Origin: Nisaea sp039990255 | GTDB taxonomy: Bacteria > Pseudomonadota > Alphaproteobacteria > Thalassobaculales > Thalassobaculaceae | Assembly (NCBI RefSeq): GCF_039990255.1 | Contig: NZ_JBDXGG010000016.1 | Location: forward strand, 1-64,000 | Direction of reading: 5' to 3' | Length of the DNA: 64,000 nucleotides | Shown here: positions 16,759 to 25,784 of the stretch, piece by piece | How positions within the stretch are numbered: position 1 is the stretch's first letter | Layout of the letters: each line of letters opens with the position of its first letter | The notes under the pieces: generated by a model | What the model was told of the DNA's origin: nothing | What the model saw: only the letters and a program-made list of their open reading frames with translations | The model's database searches: none | Translations under genes and position numbers: made by a program

Positions 16759-18156
16759 TTAGTCGCCGACCCTCGGGACAAGGCTCCAACCGTCTTTCGC
16801 TTTTGCGATCTTGAGTCCGGTAATCTCTCCAGCCCCATTCTCGACGAATTGCGCCTCGCGCTGGAAACCCTCGATCAGAAATGAGGTCGGCCCCTGGGGC
16901 ACAAGATGGAACGTGCCTTGGTTAGGATCGGAAATCGCCAGTCCGTCGCCGTCATCCGTTACACGCGCATTTATAAGATCGCTCCGGTAGGCGCCCGTCA
17001 GTCTCGCGCGTTCGTCCGCAGTCAGGGTGACGCTGGCGTGGGAGCGATCAAGCTCCGGAACAGGTACCAGCTTCGGGTCCGCCTTGGGCGGGCCGGTGCG
17101 GGCTTTCAGGATCTGCACCAGTGTATCAGCGATGGCCTTGGTGCTCATGCGATGACGATCATAGGTGTTGACCCGGTTCACATAGACGAGGCGTGCGGCC
17201 GGCACGACAATAACGGCCTGACCGCCATAGCCAAGGGCCGCATAGGTGCCCATCTCGCCAAGCTTCCTGCCAAAGGTCCACCACATATAGCCGTAGCCGC
17301 CACCCCTCTTGCGGGCCGAATAGGAGCGCGTGCTCTCCGCGACCCAACTCGCCGGAATGATCTGTTGATCGCTCCATTTTCCTTCATTCAGAAACAACAG
17401 ACCGAAGCGGGCGAGATCGCGCGCCGACATGCGGAAGGGGTAGGCGGGGAATCGGGAATTTTGCGCTTCAAGATGATAATAGGTGTGGGAAAGATCGAAG
17501 TCCTGCATGCCGAGCGGGCGGGCGAGACGCGCCTCGAAATCACCGAACAGGTCCCGCCCTGTCTTTAGATTGTAGATCGCCCCCAGCGCGTTGAAATCCC
17601 AGTTGTTATAGTACCAATGGGTGCCTGGCGCATGGCTACCGCGCTCCGGCCGGCCCCGCTTCATGCTCCGAGTCTCGTAGGCCGCTGGCAGATAAACACC
17701 GGAGCGCGCCTTCAGGAGGTCGGAGACCTTCGCGCTCTTCTCCATGTCGGTCAGCGGCGTATCGTCATCAATCCCGATCTCGGCGAGGGACTCGTCAAGG
17801 TTGATGCTTCCCTCCGCCACCGCCATGCCGAAGAGCGCGCTCATTAGAGACTTCCGCACCGAATGGCACTTGAAGCGGCGCTCGGTCTCGCCCCACTCCG
17901 TCAGCACGGCACCGTCATAAAGAACGAAACCCGCCGACGAACCGTGCTCCTGTGCATAAGCCGCCGCTGCAGCGAGCCCGTCAGCGGACCAGCCCGCGTC
18001 TTCCGGCGCCTCATAACGCAGCCACGTCTCGTCGGGAAATACTTCCGGAGAGACCTCATTCCAGCCAGGCCACTGCGCCGTAATGTCGTTGGCATGTGCG
18101 CCTGAGACGACCGCGAATGATCCGATTAGGCCAAATGCGAAGGTAACTCTTTGCAT
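16759..18156 (-). CDS. Serine hydrolase, class C beta-lactamase-like fold
   Basis: About 465 residues with an N-terminal signal peptide from the ATG at 18156 (MQRVTFAFGLIGSFAVVSGAHA), so probably periplasmic. The catalytic S-x-x-K is in HSVRKSLMSAL, the YxN-type element in WYYNNWDFNALG, and a late GGQAVIVVP segment stands where the third motif lies. This family (beta-lactamase/DD-peptidase/esterase EstB fold) includes hydrolases of many esters and amides; antibiotic resistance should not be assumed. The C-terminal ~110 residues form an extra beta-rich domain. It ends between the Hsp70 and amidohydrolase genes with no operon partner. Confidence 0.83.
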   Translation of the reverse strand: MQRVTFAFGLIGSFAVVSGAHANDITAQWPGWNEVSPEVFPDETWLRYEAPEDAGWSADGLAAAAAYAQEHGSSAGFVLYDGAVLTEWGETERRFKCHSVRKSLMSALFGMAVAEGSINLDESLAEIGIDDDTPLTDMEKSAKVSDLLKARSGVYLPAAYETRSMKRGRPERGSHAPGTHWYYNNWDFNALGAIYNLKTGRDLFGDFEARLARPLGMQDFDLSHTYYHLEAQNSRFPAYPFRMSARDLARFGLLFLNEGKWSDQQIIPASWVAESTRSYSARKRGGGYGYMWWTFGRKLGEMGTYAALGYGGQAVIVVPAARLVYVNRVNTYDRHRMSTKAIADTLVQILKARTGPPKADPKLVPVPELDRSHASVTLTADERARLTGAYRSDLINARVTDDGDGLAISDPNQGTFHLVPQGPTSFLIEGFQREAQFVENGAGEITGLKIAKAKDGWSLVPRVGD

Positions 18157-18310
18157 GAATGCTGAGAAAGCGGCCACCTGTCCTCCCGTCTGGCTTGAGT
18201 ATCCGGATTGGATATGGGGAATTTGGATGGGGCTTCAACCACACCTCGCGATTGCCGTCCCCTCCTCAACCATGGTTCTTACGCATTCAGGACGAATTTT
18301 CTGAGATTGT

Positions 18311-19099
18311 TCAACCCGCGAAGGCGAAGGCCCGATCGTATGTCATCTGGTCCTCGAATTGTGTAAACGGCCAATCGCTGCCCCAAACCAGTTTCGCGTG
18401 GCCAAAATGATCGAGATAGCGGGCACGAAGCTCCTTCATCGCAACGGCATCGCCGCTGCGGTCACTCCCGCGGAGAATGCGATAGGCGCCGGAGATCTTG
18501 ACCCAAAGTCGATCCTTTGGCTGGGCGAAAAGAGCCTGCATTCCTGCGCAGTCACCGGCCGGCCCAACGAGGCCAAAGTGATCCACCACAACCTTTTCAT
18601 GACGTGCGGTAAGCTGTGGCAAGATGGCGGGCAGATGCTCTGATTCGACATGCAGTTCAACATGCCAGCCGAGCTTTTCCGTCTCGCCGAGCACCGGAGC
18701 CCAGTCTGCATAGCGAAAGCTCTCAGCCTTGCGCAGGAAATTAAGTCGTATGCCGAGAACGCCGCGGGCTTCCATTTCCCGGAGCATACCTCGGTCAATC
18801 GGCGCCCCGGGATCGAGTACCGCAACGCCTCGGAAGGTCACTTCCGCGCTCCCGGCATAATCCTCCAGCACTTTTAACAGGTAGCTGTTGTCGGAACCGA
18901 GAAAACTCGGCTGCACAAGCAGTGCCCCATCGAGATCAAATTGCTTCAGCAGACGGCAAAAATCACCCGGCAGGGCATCATAGGCCGGCGAGTAGCGCCG
19001 CCCTCCGGCCATGGGCAGATCGGCGCGGAAGACATGCGCATGACCGTCGAACCGGCCAGCGTTCAGACCCATCAAACTATTTGCACCAATCAGGTTCAT
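18311..19099 (-). CDS. Amidohydrolase family protein (Amidohydro_2, lactonase-like)
   Basis: A 262-residue TIM-barrel metal hydrolase of the PDC hydrolase/LigI group: H-x-H near the start (FDGHAHVF), VELHVESEH, VVDHFGLVG, and the catalytic aspartate in WGSDWPFTQ close to the end. The start ATG at 19099 has a GGGAGAG site. It is divergent from a HutC-type regulator and a TRAP transporter over a 61-base gap with a palindrome. The enzyme likely hydrolyses the imported compound or a lactone made from it; the substrate is unknown. Confidence 0.85.
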   Translation of the reverse strand: MNLIGANSLMGLNAGRFDGHAHVFRADLPMAGGRRYSPAYDALPGDFCRLLKQFDLDGALLVQPSFLGSDNSYLLKVLEDYAGSAEVTFRGVAVLDPGAPIDRGMLREMEARGVLGIRLNFLRKAESFRYADWAPVLGETEKLGWHVELHVESEHLPAILPQLTARHEKVVVDHFGLVGPAGDCAGMQALFAQPKDRLWVKISGAYRILRGSDRSGDAVAMKELRARYLDHFGHAKLVWGSDWPFTQFEDQMTYDRAFAFAG

Positions 19100-19123
19100 A
19101 AAGCTCTCCCTTGACATCCATAG

Positions 19124-19135
19124 TTCTATATAGAA
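19124..19135. promoter_or_regulatory. Palindromic operator between amidohydrolase and GntR/HutC genes
   Basis: TTCTATATAGAA, a perfect 12-bp palindrome in the centre of the 61-base divergent region, with a TTGACA just to its left (19111-19116). HutC-type GntR regulators typically bind AT-rich sites with such symmetry. One site could control both directions. Confidence 0.55.
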
Positions 19136-19160
19136 GCATAGAAATCAAGGAGAGGAAAAA

Positions 19161-19898
19161 ATGACGGCATCAGCATTGACCGGCGATGACCGGATTCCGA
19201 TTTATCAGAGACTGGCAGACACCCTGCGCAAATCCGTCATTGATGGCGGATTGAAGCCGGGGGACCGGGCTCCATCGGAAAACGTACTCGCGGAAGAATT
19301 TGGCTTGGCTCCCGGAACCGTGCGCAAAGCGCTGGACGTTTTGGTCACGGAAGGCGTTTTTGAGCGCTTTCAGGGCAAGGGCACCTTCGTGCGCCAACCC
19401 AGCTTCGACACATCCCTGATGCGTTTCTTCCGCTTCCGCGGGCCGGCAGGAAAAATCACTGTTCCAGAGAGCCGCATTCTCAGGCGCGAGATTGAGCCCA
19501 TACCGAGTCACGCGGCGCTCGCCCTCGAATTGCCGCCGGCGACCCCCGGCATCTCAATCTCCCGCCTCCGTCTGCATGAAGATGTGCCCGTCGTGGCGGA
19601 AGAGATCTGGCTAGAACATGAGCCTTTCAAGGCTTTTGCCGAGCTGCCCGCTGAGGACATCGGCGCCCTGATCTATCCAATCTACGACACGCTTTGCCAG
19701 AAGCGCGTCGCAAGGGCCGAGGAGGCGCTAACGATCGAGGCAGCGGCTCCTGAAATAGCCCGCCTGCTTCGGGTTGCACCCGGAACACCTATCGTGGTCA
19801 TCGACCGGCTTGCCAAAGGCTACGACAACAAACCGATTGAATGGCGCCGTTCCCGCGGTCGCGCCGATCAATTCCACTACCACACCGAAATCCGCTGA
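19161..19898 (+). CDS. GntR family regulator, HutC/UTRA subfamily
   Basis: A 245-residue regulator. Winged helix at residues ~8-75 (PIYQRLADTLRKSV, then LAEEFGLAPGTVRKALDVL), then a UTRA ligand-binding domain (FKAFAELPAEDIGALIYPIY, C-terminal VVIDRLAKGYDNKPIEWRRS). A strong AAGGAGAGG site precedes the ATG. It is 22 bases upstream of the TRAP binding-protein gene and is likely co-transcribed with it, and it faces the amidohydrolase gene, so all five genes form one regulon controlled by the transported compound (inference). Confidence 0.9.
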   Translation: MTASALTGDDRIPIYQRLADTLRKSVIDGGLKPGDRAPSENVLAEEFGLAPGTVRKALDVLVTEGVFERFQGKGTFVRQPSFDTSLMRFFRFRGPAGKITVPESRILRREIEPIPSHAALALELPPATPGISISRLRLHEDVPVVAEEIWLEHEPFKAFAELPAEDIGALIYPIYDTLCQKRVARAEEALTIEAAAPEIARLLRVAPGTPIVVIDRLAKGYDNKPIEWRRSRGRADQFHYHTEIR

Positions 19899-19920
19899 AA
19901 ACTCTATCAAGGAAGAAACA

Positions 19921-20898
19921 ATGAGACTATTCACGCGCACCGCTATGGCGGTGATCGTCACTGCTGCAACCGCCACCGCTGCCTGGGCCGATGCCCGGGA
20001 AGTCCGGATTGCAAGTCATGTCTCCGAGTTCTCGCCCCTGCATGCTCAGTCCAAGCTCTTCGCCGAGGAAATCGAGAATCGGCTACCAGGCCAGTTTGTG
20101 TTCAAGCTCTACCCGAGCGGCCAGCTCGGCAAAGAGAAGGACCTGATGGCCAATGTCCAGGCCGGCGCGATCGAAATGATCAATGTTGCCTCGGGCGTGA
20201 TGAAGCTCGACAGGAAGCTCGGCGTCTTCGACCTGCCATGGTTGTTCTACAACCGTGAGCATGTTCGTCGTGCCATGGCCGCCGGGCTCGAGGACGCAGT
20301 CCGCGCGCGTATCGAGGAAGTCGGCAATGTTAACGTTATCGGAGTCTACGAGAACGGTTTCCGCCATGTTCTAAACACCAAGCGCCCAATCACGGAACCT
20401 TTCGACCTGGACGGCCTGAAGATCCGTATTTCGGGCGGAAAATTCCGTCAAGGCGTGTTCCAGCAGATCGGGGCGCAACCGCAGAGCGTTTCCTGGGGCG
20501 AGACCTTCACCGCCCTGCAATCCGGTGTCGTCGATGGGGCTGAAGCGGCGATCTATGGCTTTTATGAACAGAAGCAGTTCGAGGTCGCCAAGTACCTTTC
20601 CCTGACGAGCCACGTCTACACCCCATCCTTCCTGCTCTCCTCCAAGCGTTTCATGGACAGCCTGACGGACGAGCAACGCACGGCTTTCGTCGAAGTAGGA
20701 CGGGCGATCACGGATCGCGCCTATCAAATCTCCGAAGAACTGGAGCAGGAATATATTGCTGAGATGAGCACGAAAACGGAACTCAACGCCGCAGAACTCG
20801 TGAAATTCCAGGCTGCGACGGTCAAGAGCTATGATGCCTATATCGAAAGTCAGGGATACGACTACCTGAAATTCGTGCGCGAAACGGCGAAGAACTAA
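19921..20898 (+). CDS. TRAP transporter solute-binding protein, DctP family
   Basis: A 325-residue periplasmic protein with a signal peptide ending AAWA-DA. DctP features are REVRIASHVSEFSPLH, VFKLYPSGQLGKEKDLM, and the central INVASGVMKLDRKL and GLKIRISGGKFRQGVF stretches that hold the carboxylate-binding arginine. It captures an organic acid and delivers it to the DctQM permease encoded next. The stop overlaps the dctQ start by one base. The ligand cannot be told from sequence alone; the linked amidohydrolase suggests a lactone- or ring-derived acid. Confidence 0.92.
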   Translation: MRLFTRTAMAVIVTAATATAAWADAREVRIASHVSEFSPLHAQSKLFAEEIENRLPGQFVFKLYPSGQLGKEKDLMANVQAGAIEMINVASGVMKLDRKLGVFDLPWLFYNREHVRRAMAAGLEDAVRARIEEVGNVNVIGVYENGFRHVLNTKRPITEPFDLDGLKIRISGGKFRQGVFQQIGAQPQSVSWGETFTALQSGVVDGAEAAIYGFYEQKQFEVAKYLSLTSHVYTPSFLLSSKRFMDSLTDEQRTAFVEVGRAITDRAYQISEELEQEYIAEMSTKTELNAAELVKFQAATVKSYDAYIESQGYDYLKFVRETAKN

Positions 20899-21428
20899 TG
20901 TTCCGGATGATCGATAGGGCGGCCGAGGCGCTGGCGATCATCGCCTTTACCGTCTCCTCGGCCTTCGTGTTCCTGAATGTCCTGAACCGCTATCTGATTC
21001 TGGGCCTCTTCAGGGACATGGCGAAGGACTTCGAGAGCCTTCGCCCTGCCTATCTCGCTGTCCGGGACCTGCTAAGCGGGGTCGTTGTCACCGCTGACGA
21101 GGTTCCGGGCCTGCTCCTGGTCTGGGTCGCATTTCTGGGAGCCTATCTTGCCATGCGCCGCGAAGGCCATATCGCGTTCGACATGGTACTGGAACGCCTC
21201 CCGAGATTAGGGCGCAGGATCGTTGACGGGATAAACACCCTGTTGATATCCGGGTTCCTCGTCATGCTCGGCTGGCAGTCTGTTCGGATGATCCGGATTT
21301 CCGGGGCGACCGAGATCGAAACCGCTGAAATCGCGCAGGGCTGGTTCATGCTGATCCTGCCGATCGCGGCCGCGTTGATGTTGATTGCGGTGATCCGCCG
21401 CTTCTTGAGCGAAAAGGAACAAGGCTGA
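20898..21428 (+). CDS. TRAP transporter small permease, DctQ family
   Basis: A 176-residue protein with four hydrophobic helices (opening EALAIIAFTVSSAFVFLNVL, closing LILPIAAALMLIAVIRRF), the usual DctQ layout. It is a little longer than many because of a ~35-residue loop between helices 1 and 2 (MAKDFESLRPAYLAVRD). Start and stop overlap the flanking TRAP genes by one base, showing translational coupling. Confidence 0.9.
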   Translation: MFRMIDRAAEALAIIAFTVSSAFVFLNVLNRYLILGLFRDMAKDFESLRPAYLAVRDLLSGVVVTADEVPGLLLVWVAFLGAYLAMRREGHIAFDMVLERLPRLGRRIVDGINTLLISGFLVMLGWQSVRMIRISGATEIETAEIAQGWFMLILPIAAALMLIAVIRRFLSEKEQG

Positions 21429-22687
21429 TGGCCTGGATCGTCGTAGTTCTGCTTTTGACCTTAATCTTCTTCGGGATGCCGATCGGTTTCTCGCTAATGA
21501 TCGCGGCTGCCATCGCCATGGCGGTCTCGGACATTGACCTGATCATGGCTCCCATCCAGCTTTTCTCCGGCGTCAACAAGGTCGTCCTGCTGGCGATCCC
21601 GCTCTTCATCTTCATGGGCGAGTTGATGGGGGCAACTTCAATCTCCGACAGGATCATCGCGCTTGCCCGGGCACTCGTTGGCTGGATGCGCGGCGGTCTC
21701 GCCCACGTGAACGTGGTGACTTCCATGTTCATGGCCGAGATGTCCGGCTCGGCCGTCGCCGACGCAGCGGTGATGTCGAAGATCTTCGTCCCATCGATGG
21801 AGAAACAGGGCTATCCAAAAAGCTTCGCGGCGTCGGTGACGGCTACCAGCGCCACCCTCGGCATTATCATCCCGCCCTCAATCCCCATGGTGCTCTATGG
21901 CGTCACAACGAACACATCGATCAAGGATCTGTTCGTCGCTGGCATCATCCCGGGCCTGTTGTTGGGCGCGGCGTTCATGATGACGAGCTATATCTTTGCC
22001 CGCCGGGAGAACCATCCAGTCGACGAACGCTTCGAGCTTCGGCGCCTCGGCCTCGCCTTCGTCGGCGCGGCGGTTCCCTTGCTGATTCCTGTGCTGGTGG
22101 TCGGCGGGCTTATCGGTGGTTTCGTTACTGCGACGGAAGCCTCCGCCCTCGGCGCCGCCGCTGCGCTTTTCTATGGCTGGGTCCTGCGCCGCGACCTGAC
22201 AGCAAAGAAAGTCTATGAGCTGACCGCAATCACGGTCCGGCAAACTTCCGTGGTGATGATGATAATCGCCGGCTCCGCAGTACTCGGACAATATCTCGCG
22301 AACGAGCAGATCCCACAGGCCATAGCTTCCGGCCTCGGTGGGCTGACCGAGAACTTCATCCTGCGGATGCTCCTGATCAATGGCTTCCTGCTGCTGCTTG
22401 GCATGTTCCTGCATGCTTCTGCCGCCATCATCGTAGTCGTTCCAATGCTGCTACCGCTGAGCCACGAGATGGGAATAGATCCTGTGCATTTCGGGATCAT
22501 CGTCTGCCTTAATCTCGGCATTGGTCAGCAAACCCCGCCGGTTGCCTCGGTGCTCCTCACTGTGTGTTCAACCACCGGACTCCGGATCGAGCAGGTCATG
22601 GGCTATTGCAAATGGTTCATACTGGCTATGTTCGTCACCCTGACACTGGTCAGTTTCCTGCCAATCACAGCCCTGGCCCTACTTTAG
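21428..22687 (+). CDS. TRAP transporter large permease, DctM family
   Basis: A 419-residue protein of about twelve hydrophobic helices that forms the sodium-coupled transport channel. Family markers are IPLFIFMGELMGATSIS, GGLAHVNVVTSMFMAEMSGS, LGIIIPPSIPMVLYG and the late NLGIGQQTPPVASVL. It pairs with the DctP and DctQ genes upstream, and a strong hairpin follows its stop codon. Confidence 0.93.
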   Translation: MAWIVVVLLLTLIFFGMPIGFSLMIAAAIAMAVSDIDLIMAPIQLFSGVNKVVLLAIPLFIFMGELMGATSISDRIIALARALVGWMRGGLAHVNVVTSMFMAEMSGSAVADAAVMSKIFVPSMEKQGYPKSFAASVTATSATLGIIIPPSIPMVLYGVTTNTSIKDLFVAGIIPGLLLGAAFMMTSYIFARRENHPVDERFELRRLGLAFVGAAVPLLIPVLVVGGLIGGFVTATEASALGAAAALFYGWVLRRDLTAKKVYELTAITVRQTSVVMMIIAGSAVLGQYLANEQIPQAIASGLGGLTENFILRMLLINGFLLLLGMFLHASAAIIVVVPMLLPLSHEMGIDPVHFGIIVCLNLGIGQQTPPVASVLLTVCSTTGLRIEQVMGYCKWFILAMFVTLTLVSFLPITALALL

Positions 22688-22694
22688 CGCCACA

Positions 22695-22720
22695 GCGAAA
22701 CGCGGTGCGCCGCGTTTCGC
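22695..22720 (+). terminator. Strong hairpin after the TRAP operon
   Basis: Perfect 11-bp stem GCGAAACGCGG / CCGCGTTTCGC around a TGCG loop, 8 bases after the dctM stop. No T-run follows, so it may act as a 3' stabiliser or Rho-assisted end rather than a classic intrinsic terminator. Confidence 0.55.
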
Positions 22721-22911
22721 ACACATAGAGCCAGTATATTTTCGCGGCTCTCTTCGAGAGTCACCACCACTTGCGCGAAGACAACACGACAGCGTTCGGG
22801 CAGGCCATTCCGGTAAGTAGAGCTATAACCGTTCAGCGCGGAGAGGCCTTCCAACGCATCGTTCCGGATCTCGCGATCCCATTGCTCAAATGGATGGCGT
22901 ATCGGCGCGTC

Positions 22912-23517
22912 TCACGTATGCGACCAGTTATCTGGATCATCCGACTCATTCGGTGACAGGCCGATGATATCTCCGGCCGTACTAACGCCCAGCCCGAGAA
23001 CCGTTCTGTTTGCGTAACAGAAGTAACTGATAACCTGGTTCACCTCCAGAATCCGACCGTCATCGAGACCGGCCGCGCGCAAAGCCTCGATTTCAGCCTC
23101 GTTCACCATGGCCGGATCGCGAGTCAGTTTCTCTGCATAGCGGCACATTTCCAGCTCCGCTCCCTCGAAGGCCTGCTCTGGCGCGTCGGCTTCAAAAGCC
23201 GCCCGTATGGCGTCGGCACGGGCATCGTCGGCCAGCAGACGCTTCATGCCCTGGAAATGATGTTCAACGCAGTAGCCACACTGGTTGATCTGGCTGACAT
23301 AGACACCGAGCGCCTCCAACATCCATTTCGGCACCTTGTTACCGGTGTGATGCAGTACGTACTTGTAAAGATGCATGTGCCCTTCCATCGAATGGGGGCG
23401 CAGGCTATGGGCCATCATGATGTTGTCGACATTGTCGTCCGGCCCCTTGACCCGGTCATAGAGCGTCTTCAGCCGGCCGGTCGCCTCTTCGTAAGGTACG
23501 GTCGCAATCCAGGTCAT
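22912..23517 (-). CDS. AhpD-like peroxidase-related enzyme (carboxymuconolactone decarboxylase family)
   Basis: A 201-residue protein of the CMD/AhpD superfamily, peroxidase-related type. The redox site C-x-x-C-x-x-H is present in QCGYCVEHHFQGM. AhpD-like proteins reduce peroxides or pass electrons through this disulfide. The start at 23517 (MTWIATVPYEE) has a CGGAGG-type site; the frame open to 23613 has none. It is divergent from the DUF1684 gene. Substrate and redox partner unknown. Confidence 0.84.
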   Translation of the reverse strand: MTWIATVPYEEATGRLKTLYDRVKGPDDNVDNIMMAHSLRPHSMEGHMHLYKYVLHHTGNKVPKWMLEALGVYVSQINQCGYCVEHHFQGMKRLLADDARADAIRAAFEADAPEQAFEGAELEMCRYAEKLTRDPAMVNEAEIEALRAAGLDDGRILEVNQVISYFCYANRTVLGLGVSTAGDIIGLSPNESDDPDNWSHT

Positions 23518-23680
23518 AGGAGTCCTCCGGTTTGATGTCTTTCGCAGACACAGCTTCGGTGCCCCTGACCAGGCGGTCAAGCCGCGCCAGGTATCGTGTC
23601 GCCACGACTTCACGCGCCCGTGAGATGCACCCAGAGACCGAATCCTCCATGTCAGTTTGGAAGAATGTTGGGGGACCGTG

Positions 23681-24289
23681 ATGAAAACCGTTTCGCTTGC
23701 TGACTGGCGCCGCCGGATTGCCGAACTCTATACGGACATCCGCCGGGCGAACGATCCGAAGACCGGCTGGTTGCTATGGCGCAACACGCGGAACGCGCTG
23801 TTCTGCGAGCATGAGCAATCTCCCATCAACAAAGACCGCCGGGCCGATTACGGCGCCATCCCACTGTTCGATTACGATCCAGAAATGCGCTTCGAGGTCG
23901 ATTTGGAAGCGCCGGGAAACGAGGACGTCCTGGCGGGTGAGATCGGCAATGACGGTCACATCTCACTCCGCCCGGCCGCCCGCACACGGGGGCTGGCATC
24001 GAATCTCGGCCGCGAGCTGACCATCTACTGGATCGAGGGCTATGGCGGCGGCACCTTCCTGCCCTTCACCGACGCCACCAGCGGCAGCGAAACCTATGGC
24101 GGCGGACGCTACCTGCTGGACAGCATCAAGAGCGCCGATCTGGGCCAGACGCCGGACGGCAAGCTGATCCTCGATTTCAACTTCGCCTATCACCCGTCCT
24201 GCTATCACTCGCCAGACTGGGTTTGCCCGCTCGCCCCACCGGAAAACCGGCTGCCGGAGCCAGTGCGGGCTGGCGAACGAATGGGGTAA
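23681..24289 (+). CDS. DUF1684 domain-containing protein
   Basis: A 202-residue protein ending in the diagnostic DUF1684 block: FNFAYHPSCYHSPDWVCPLA followed by PPENRLPEPVRAGER. The mid-region GGGRYLLDSIKSADLG also fits. The family is widespread with no proven activity. The start at 23681 follows a GGGGGA site. No signal peptide is seen. It converges with the metallophosphoesterase gene. Confidence 0.82.
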   Translation: MKTVSLADWRRRIAELYTDIRRANDPKTGWLLWRNTRNALFCEHEQSPINKDRRADYGAIPLFDYDPEMRFEVDLEAPGNEDVLAGEIGNDGHISLRPAARTRGLASNLGRELTIYWIEGYGGGTFLPFTDATSGSETYGGGRYLLDSIKSADLGQTPDGKLILDFNFAYHPSCYHSPDWVCPLAPPENRLPEPVRAGERMG

Positions 24290-24402
24290 GCCGGCCCCGC
24301 TCCTCATCACTCACTGAGTGAGCAGGTAAATCAGAAGCGCCATCTTTTGTTCGTTGAAATAATTTGATGGGATGCGGTTGTGACTCGGCCAAGCGCTTCC
24401 CA

Positions 24403-25230
24403 TCATTCCTCCATTTGGCCGGGATGAGGCTCAGGCAGTGACGTCATTGGCGCTCCCAAAGAATACTCGCAGAACTGCATGTATTGCAGGTTCAGGTCTC
24501 CATTCTCGATCGTGATAATACCGAGATTCGGAGCTTCCCTACTTGGTGTAAAACTGTCCCAGTCCCACGCAGGCACTGGCGGCGGCGCCTGATACAGAAC
24601 CGCACGCATCGAAGCAAACGGGATGCCTCGCACCGTGCCAGCTATCGGACGGTGAACATGCCCCATCAGAAGATGCTTGACCTCCGGGAACGCCGAAACA
24701 AAGTCCAGGAACGCATCTCCATCTTGCATATTGTCCGGATCCAGCATCGGCAGGCCTAGCCGCATCGGCGGATGGTGCATGAATAAATAGACTGATGTGC
24801 CCTTGGCAGCTTCCAGCACTCCCTTGAGCCAGGATGTCCGCTCGGCGCAAAATTCTCCTGCATCGGAGCCCGCCTTCTGCGTATCGAGACAAACCATCAG
24901 GCCATCTGGCGTAGGAATGGAAAACTGAATGAACTCCGCCATGCAATTCTTCGGAAGCAGCAGATTGGAGCGAACAAGATCGCGATTGTCATGGTTCCCG
25001 ACCATCGGAAAGACGGGCATTTCAATCTGTGCCAAAAATTCCGCGAGATGCGCGTAGTCTGGTGCGGTCGCCCGGTCCGCCAAGTCACCGGAGATGATAC
25101 AAAAGGAGCAATCTCGATAGTGCCGATTGACGAAGTCTACCAACGCCCGCATTCGGGACCGTGGATCGTGTCCCTGCACGTCACCCTGAGTGACAAAGTG
25201 CAAATCTGACAGCCAGACGATTTTGACCAT
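24403..25230 (-). CDS. Metallophosphoesterase, class III phosphodiesterase (GpdQ/CpdA-like)
   Basis: A 275-residue dinuclear metal phosphodiesterase with the full motif set: SDLHF (D-x-H), GDLAD, GNHD, MHHPP and GHVHR. This set and length match the cyclic-nucleotide/glycerophosphodiester branch. Possible substrates are 3',5'-cAMP or glycerophosphodiesters; the sequence does not decide. The start at 25230 is an ATG two codons after an in-frame TTG. It is an isolated gene; the 233 bases upstream hold nothing recognisable. Confidence 0.86.
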   Translation of the reverse strand: MVKIVWLSDLHFVTQGDVQGHDPRSRMRALVDFVNRHYRDCSFCIISGDLADRATAPDYAHLAEFLAQIEMPVFPMVGNHDNRDLVRSNLLLPKNCMAEFIQFSIPTPDGLMVCLDTQKAGSDAGEFCAERTSWLKGVLEAAKGTSVYLFMHHPPMRLGLPMLDPDNMQDGDAFLDFVSAFPEVKHLLMGHVHRPIAGTVRGIPFASMRAVLYQAPPPVPAWDWDSFTPSREAPNLGIITIENGDLNLQYMQFCEYSLGAPMTSLPEPHPGQMEE

Positions 25231-25463
25231 ACACAATACCTCTAGAGATCGTGAACCAGGGAAACGGTCCTAACAGCCGCCAGTTTCCATTAGTTCATAG
25301 CGAGGGAGAGGTATGCATTCTAGACGCTGAATGACAGATGACGGAAGTGTGCCGAGAGAGAATCTGAAACGGTCACAGTCATCACCACGGATTGCCAGTT
25401 GCGGTCGCGGTGTTCTTAAATAATCATTCATGAAGAGCGTCGGCGAACGCGAGAAATAGAGGC

Positions 25464-25772
25464 TTAAATGTTGCCACCATTGGCGATCAGCGCTTTCAGT
25501 TTCGCGCCGCCATACTCTGCTTCCAGCTTATCTGCCGCCGCCTGAGCCTCGGCTTCAAGATCGTCGCCGCACTCGACCGGATCGGCCCGGCGCCAGCCTT
25601 CGAGATAGGCGCCCTCGTCTTCGGAGCCGTCCCGCATCGCCGCCATGTCGATGGCGTGGGTGAAGCGCACGGGCAGCTCGACCTTGGCCTGCTCGCGCTT
25701 GCGCCCCCGGCCCCGCTCGGCGATGACCTGGGCCGGGATGTCGCGCCAGTAAACGATGATGAGTTGGGCCAT
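25464..25772 (-). CDS. 'Virulence factor' family small protein (PF13769-like)
   Basis: A 102-residue cytoplasmic protein opening with AQLIIVYWRDIPAQVIAERG and RGRKREQAKVELPVRFTHAI. This pattern is typical of a small family named 'virulence factor' but found mainly beside corrinoid methyltransferase genes in alphaproteobacteria. The name is misleading; nothing points to pathogenesis. It lies 12 bases after the DUF1638 gene, third in an operon with the corrinoid protein. Likely an accessory factor of the methyl-transfer system, function unknown. Confidence 0.8.
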   Translation of the reverse strand: MAQLIIVYWRDIPAQVIAERGRGRKREQAKVELPVRFTHAIDMAAMRDGSEDEGAYLEGWRRADPVECGDDLEAEAQAAADKLEAEYGGAKLKALIANGGNI

Positions 25773-25784
25773 ACTGATGCTCTG

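Noticed and set aside
16759..18156. Antibiotic-resistance beta-lactamase
   Set aside because: The SxxK and YxN motifs only show the serine-hydrolase fold, shared by many esterases and peptidases; there is no resistance context.
23456..23650. 64-codon minus-strand frame upstream of the AhpD-like gene
   Set aside because: It overlaps the start of a well-supported gene in another frame and lacks a convincing start or family match.
24310..24322. Short palindrome CTCACT-G-AGTGAG between two convergent genes
   Set aside because: Only six-base arms and no T-run; too weak to call a terminator or operator.
25464..25772. Virulence gene
   Set aside because: The family name is historical; the context is corrinoid one-carbon metabolism.
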